Source: an uncultured Rubrobacteraceae bacterium
GTDB lineage: Bacteria > Actinomycetota > Rubrobacteria > Rubrobacterales > Rubrobacteraceae
Assembly: GCA_902806065.1 (NCBI GenBank)
Contig: CADCVE010000092.1
Location: 1-64,000, forward strand
Direction of reading: 5' to 3'
DNA: 64,000 nucleotides
This document shows, piece by piece, positions 60,507 to 64,000 of this stretch; position 1 is the stretch's first letter; every line of letters starts with the position of its first letter. The position numbers and the translations under genes are program-made. The notes beneath the pieces were generated by a model. The model was not told where the DNA came from. It made no database searches and saw only the letters and a list, made by a program, of their open reading frames with translations.

Positions 60507-61496
60507 ATGCGGAAGGCCGCTATCACGAGGCTACGCCGTTTCGGTCGAATGTTGCTGTGTGTCGTAATTACGCTGGTCCTTATGGCTTTGCTCGTGGCTT
60601 GCAGCGGCGAGGCGCCGGGTGGGGGGAACAGGATCTCGATAGCTACCGGCGGGACCGGAGGCGTCTACTTCGTCTACGGCGGCGCCCTGGCCGACCAGAT
60701 CACCCAGAACGTAGAAGGCGTCGAAGCCACCGCCGAAGCCACCTCCGCCTCGGTGGACAACATGCAGCTCATCGGTGACGAGAGTAGCGACGTAGCCTTC
60801 TCGCTCGCCGACACCGCCGCCGACGCCGTCGAGGGGAGAGAGCAATTCGAGGGCGAACCTATCTCCGCACAGGGACTGGCCCGGCTGTACGTCAACTACA
60901 CCCAAATCGTGACCGTCGCCGGTTCCGGCATAGAGAGCGTCGAGGACTTGAGGGGCAGGAGCGTCTCGGTAGGCTCGCCCGGCTCGGGGACGGAGATCAT
61001 CGCGCTGCGGGTGCTTCGGGCAGCGGGCCTGGACCCGGACGCGGACATCGACCGCCAGCAACTCGGGGTGGACGAGTCCGTGGACGCGGTGCGCGACGGG
61101 ACCGTGGAGGCCTTCTTCTGGTCCGGTGGTCTACCAACCGGCGCCGTCACCGACCTGGCTACGACGGATCAGATCGTCCTGCTCCCGACCATCGAGTACC
61201 TCGACTCCCTGCGCAACCAGTACGGCGAGGTATACCAGGAGGCGACCATACCGGCCGGCACTTATGAGGGCTTCGACCAAGACGTCGCCGTGATAGGCGT
61301 CCCGAACTACCTCGTCGTCAACGAATCCATGGATGAGGAGATGGCATTTCAGATCACTCAACTCCTCTTCGAGCAGCAAGAAGCCCTCGCGGAAGCCCAC
61401 CCCGAAGCCAGGAACCTCGATATAACGTCAGCCCCGCAAGTCCCACCGCTCGACCTGCACCCCGGCGCCAGACGCTACTATGATGAAGCGGGATAG
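60507..61496 (+). CDS. TAXI-family TRAP transporter solute-binding protein
   Basis: A 329-residue exported binding protein. Signal sequence MLLCVVITLVLMALLVACSG with a lipobox-like LVAC, then ISIATGGTGGVYFVYGGALA, the TAXI N-terminal block, VSVGSPGSGTEIIALRVL and AFFWSGGLPTGAVTDLA. It catches a small acid outside the membrane and passes it to the fused TRAP permease encoded from 63060. ATG 60507 follows AGGAGG by 7 bases; the upstream 60471 TTG start is poorer. Divergent from the acyl-CoA dehydrogenase gene, and a shared regulatory region of about 200 bases lies between. Confidence 0.94.
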   Translation: MRKAAITRLRRFGRMLLCVVITLVLMALLVACSGEAPGGGNRISIATGGTGGVYFVYGGALADQITQNVEGVEATAEATSASVDNMQLIGDESSDVAFSLADTAADAVEGREQFEGEPISAQGLARLYVNYTQIVTVAGSGIESVEDLRGRSVSVGSPGSGTEIIALRVLRAAGLDPDADIDRQQLGVDESVDAVRDGTVEAFFWSGGLPTGAVTDLATTDQIVLLPTIEYLDSLRNQYGEVYQEATIPAGTYEGFDQDVAVIGVPNYLVVNESMDEEMAFQITQLLFEQQEALAEAHPEARNLDITSAPQVPPLDLHPGARRYYDEAG

Positions 61497-61502
61497 CTCA
61501 GA

Positions 61503-61529
61503 AGCCATCAGCTAGTTAGCCATCAGCTA
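61503..61529 (+). repeat. 12-base direct repeat
   Basis: AGCCATCAGCTA occurs at 61503-61514 and again at 61518-61529, one and a half helix turns apart. It lies between the TAXI gene and the DUF1850 gene. Confidence 0.6.
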
Positions 61530-61575
61530 CCAGAAAGGATTCGGTAGCCGGGAGCCGGGTGGCAACAAGCACTCC

Positions 61576-62085
61576 TTGCGTGTAGCGAAGAGGCAGTTTC
61601 TTACTGGCGCCGCCTCTCTTCTCGTTCTTCTGTGTATAGCTGTTTCGTACGCGGCCAATTTTGGATCTTCGATCGTAGTTCGCAACGATGGTGGGGCGGA
61701 GGTTTATCGCTACTCGCTCCCTGGTTCGGGAGAGTTCGGGATCGAGTACGTACACTCTTATTATGAGGTATCGGCTACGGAGCACTTCGTTGCCAGGAGA
61801 GACGGGGGCTTCGAGCTTGTCGAGGTCTCGTCGCCCAGCGAGGCGGTGCTGGACTACTATGAGATCGAAGGTCGTAAGAGTGCGGATAGTGAACGGACAA
61901 GCCTCACGCTCGATGAGCCTAGCCGTTTCGAGGAGTTGCCCCTGATCGGGACGGAGAAGGGCGAGCGTACGCTCGTCGTCTCTGATGAGCGTCTCCCGCT
62001 CTACTGGGGAGGCGGCCCGCGCCACGTGAACATCCGGGTCGAGCGGGATGCTTTCTATTCCGGGCTGCGGGGGTGGTTTGGGTAG
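61576..62085 (+). CDS. DUF1850-domain protein of the TRAP system
   Basis: A 169-residue protein. N-terminal helix GAASLLVLLCIAVSYAANFG, then the DUF1850 domain with GEFGIEYVHSYYEVSATEHF (the HS(V/Y)xxxPV-like block), ELVEVSSPSEAVLDYYEI and a final basic part. DUF1850 genes are typical neighbours of TAXI binding proteins and fused TRAP permeases, though their job is unknown. TTG start 61576. Convergent with the enoyl-CoA hydratase, whose stop is next to its own. Confidence 0.85.
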   Translation: MRVAKRQFLTGAASLLVLLCIAVSYAANFGSSIVVRNDGGAEVYRYSLPGSGEFGIEYVHSYYEVSATEHFVARRDGGFELVEVSSPSEAVLDYYEIEGRKSADSERTSLTLDEPSRFEELPLIGTEKGERTLVVSDERLPLYWGGGPRHVNIRVERDAFYSGLRGWFG

Positions 62086-62901
62086 TTAGCCGCCCTGGAA
62101 GCGGGGCTTGCGTTTCTCGCGGAAGGCGTTGAAGGCTTCTTGGGATTCCGGCATGGACTGGGCGATACCCATGTGAGAGGAGATCAGCTCGAGGCTCGTG
62201 CGCAGGTCCGTACGAGCAGATTGATAAACGGCGCGCTTGATCATGCGCGTAATCAACGGCGGCCCCGCCGCCAGCCTCTCCGCGAACTCTCGCGTCTCCT
62301 CCATCAACTCCCCGTCTTCATAGACCCGCTCCACCAGCCCGATCCTGTGCGCCTCCTCCGCGTCCACGAAGTCGCCGGTTAGCAACAACTCAAGCGCCTT
62401 GCCCATCCCGACCAGACGTGGCAGGTAATAAGCGCCCCCGTCGCCGGGCACGAGTCCGACCTTGATGTAGCCTTCCGAGACCCGCGCCGAGCGAGCTATA
62501 AAGCGCATGTCACACATCAAGGCGAAGTCCAGCCCCGCGCCGACGGCGACGCCGTTTATGGCGGCGATCACCGGCTTGTCGAGGTCTTCGAGGGCGTAGG
62601 CTATGCGGTGGACGTGGTCCGTGAGGAAGGCCTTGCGGTCGTAAGGTGTCGGCTCGTCTTTAGCATCCGGAGAGAGGCTTTCGTAGTCGCCACCCGCGCA
62701 GAAGGCGTCACCCGCGCCGGTCAGGATTATGGCGCCAACCGACTCATCCGTGCGGGCCTCGCGCAGGACTTCATCCCACCGGTGCAACATCTCCAGGGTA
62801 AAGGCGTTCTTTTTCCCGGGACGGTTGAGCAGTATGGTTCCGACGCCGTTCTCCACCTCGTACTCGAGATCCGCCACCCCGCGCTCCTTCCATGCTTCCA
62901 C
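62086..62901 (-). CDS. enoyl-CoA hydratase/isomerase family protein
   Basis: A 271-residue crotonase-fold enzyme, which hydrates an enoyl-CoA or acts as an isomerase. Oxyanion-hole blocks AFCAGGDYESL and AAINGVAVGAGLDFALMCDM are present. Of the two Glu residues of classic hydratases, the region SEGYIKVGLVPGDGGAYYLP has Asp-Gly-Gly where many have EG; the exact reaction is open. ATG 62901. It lies antisense between the DUF1850 gene and the TRAP permease gene, so it splits the transporter cluster. It could serve the acyl-CoA pathway encoded to the left. Confidence 0.92.
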   Translation of the reverse strand: MEAWKERGVADLEYEVENGVGTILLNRPGKKNAFTLEMLHRWDEVLREARTDESVGAIILTGAGDAFCAGGDYESLSPDAKDEPTPYDRKAFLTDHVHRIAYALEDLDKPVIAAINGVAVGAGLDFALMCDMRFIARSARVSEGYIKVGLVPGDGGAYYLPRLVGMGKALELLLTGDFVDAEEAHRIGLVERVYEDGELMEETREFAERLAAGPPLITRMIKRAVYQSARTDLRTSLELISSHMGIAQSMPESQEAFNAFREKRKPRFQGG

Positions 62902-63059
62902 CCTTCACCTCATCTTACGAACAGTGAGGACGAGGGGCAATGCCTTGCCCGGATGCCGACCCTGTCTCCGCAACTCTATCAACACCCGACGCACTCGTTG
63001 ACACAGGTGTGCCCGCAAACTATTCTGGCCTGTACGGGGAACGCGGAAAGGATCGCATA

Positions 63060-64000
63060 ATGTCTAATGAACGCACCGGCGAACGCGGAGGCGAGCGCGA
63101 GAGCGGACGTGTCAGGTTACAGGACCCGCTAGCCGCCGGGGCGGAGGATCTTATCGAGGAGTTCGAGGCCGAGAGACCGGCCCGCCGTCTTGACGGTTTC
63201 CCCAAGACCCTGCTCTCCGTCGCGGGTGTCACGCTCTCCTGCTACGCTCTCTACTGGGTCTTGAACCCCATATCCGCCCAGGTCTACCGCACCAGCTTCC
63301 TCGCCCTGGCGCTCGCGATGACGTTCTTGCTGTATAGGGCCTGGGGAAGCTCTCACGAGGTCAGTCGGGAGACCGACCGGGGGGAGCGCCGTCGGGACAA
63401 CCCTGGCGTTACGGATTACCTCTTCGCGGTTCTGTCCATCGTCTCTTTGGGTTATACGCTGGTCGTCTTCGATGAGTTCGTGCGGCGGGCGGCGCGTCCG
63501 GATACCCTGGATCTGGTATTTGGTGTGCTTACCATTCTCCTCGTGCTCGAAGCGACGCGCAGGACCGTCGGGTGGATACTACCCGCGATCTGCGCGGCCT
63601 TTTTGGCTTACGCATACCTCGGGGCGTTGATCCCGGACTGGGCCAGGATCGGGCACGTCGGCTACGGCCCGAACCGTATCGTGGGCCAGACCTACATGGG
63701 TCTCGAAGGGCTCTTCGGCGTCCCACTGGACGTGGCCGCGACTTACTTGGTCCTGTTCACCATCTACGGAGCAGTTCTGGAATACTCGGGCGCGGGCAAG
63801 TACTTTATAGACGTGAGCTTCGCTACCTTCGGGCAGTCGCGCTCCGGTCCGGGACGCACCACCACGCTCGCCGGGTTTCTGCTAGGCACCGTCTCCGGGT
63901 CGGGGACGGCAACGACCGTGACGCTGGGGTCGGTGGCGTGGCCGATACTTCGCCGGGCCGGCTATCCTCAAGCGGAGGGCGGCGGGGTGCTCGCGGCGGC
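63060..64000 (+). CDS. fused TRAP transporter permease, 5' part (runs off window)
   Basis: ATG 63060 opens a frame that stays open to the window end (313 codons). After a hydrophilic start come hydrophobic segments such as TLLSVAGVTLSCYALYWVLN, then DLVFGVLTILLVLEATRRTV and the DctM-like block GTVSGSGTATTVTLGSVAWP. The 4TM-DctQ-like and DctM-like parts seem fused, as in TAXI-linked TRAP permeases. It should import the same acid that the TAXI protein binds, driven by Na+ or H+. The C-terminal half is outside the window. Confidence 0.92.
   Translation, partial: MSNERTGERGGERESGRVRLQDPLAAGAEDLIEEFEAERPARRLDGFPKTLLSVAGVTLSCYALYWVLNPISAQVYRTSFLALALAMTFLLYRAWGSSHEVSRETDRGERRRDNPGVTDYLFAVLSIVSLGYTLVVFDEFVRRAARPDTLDLVFGVLTILLVLEATRRTVGWILPAICAAFLAYAYLGALIPDWARIGHVGYGPNRIVGQTYMGLEGLFGVPLDVAATYLVLFTIYGAVLEYSGAGKYFIDVSFATFGQSRSGPGRTTTLAGFLLGTVSGSGTATTVTLGSVAWPILRRAGYPQAEGGGVLAA

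Overview
The window is high-GC bacterial DNA with dense gene packing, many GTG and TTG starts and purine-rich ribosome binding sites. Several genes point to an actinobacterium of the Rubrobacter type: a TreT-type trehalose synthase followed by a GT20 trehalose-6-phosphate synthase, a DEDDh exonuclease/GIY-YIG fusion, a eukaryote-like (type 2) isoleucyl-tRNA synthetase behind a T-box leader, a TAXI-TRAP transporter and bacterial release-factor-like proteins. The genus is inferred from gene content and was not tested by a search.

Layout. 1-9.2 kb: a UbiA prenyltransferase, a frameshifted matrixin-like protease, a carotenoid oxygenase beside a baeRF/VLRF1-type protein, a YeeZ-like SDR, a heavy-metal-ATPase relic, a lipoprotein, CsbD, a BofA-like gene that looks frameshifted, and a class E-type sortase. 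9.4-12.3 kb: a D,D-carboxypeptidase and an SDR/hydrolase pair whose second gene seems to start at CTG. 12.4-14.4 kb: the remains of a urease locus (ureA 3' end, intact ureB, ureD 3' end) with an intact cyanase between ureA and ureB. 14.6-26.6 kb: MoeA; a two-gene unit of a helix-hairpin-helix protein and an exonuclease/nuclease fusion; a PhoP/PhoR-like two-component pair; an M50 protease; a LytM-like protein; an AI-2E exporter; a CDP-alcohol phosphatidyltransferase; and a multi-pass membrane protein with the aspartates and PAL motif of presenilin/signal-peptide-peptidase proteases.

26.6-30.9 kb is a tandem-duplicated block. Three NlpC/P60-type genes, the middle one decayed, sit behind related A+T-rich leaders that each carry a G-rich hairpin just before the start codon. 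31-38.8 kb: an RsbW-like kinase, trehalose synthesis (TreT and GT20), an aminotransferase and an ABC-2 exporter. 39-45.7 kb: two alpha/beta hydrolases (YheT-like and MetX-like), a possible structured RNA, a Cof-type phosphatase, an Fpg-type glycosylase and small envelope proteins. 45.7-49.3 kb: ileS with its T-box. 49.3-53.8 kb: two sulfite-oxidase-fold molybdoenzymes (one soluble, one membrane-anchored), a DUF202 protein and endonuclease V.

54-64 kb is a catabolic region: a kynurenine-formamidase-like esterase, a short-chain fatty acid transporter, a phosphotriesterase-family hydrolase and an acyl-CoA dehydrogenase on the minus strand; and a TAXI binding protein, a DUF1850 protein and the start of a fused TRAP permease on the plus strand. 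An enoyl-CoA hydratase lies antisense inside the TRAP cluster. The two groups together suggest uptake and beta-oxidation-like breakdown of small organic acids. No tRNA, rRNA, CRISPR array, insertion sequence or phage gene was seen.
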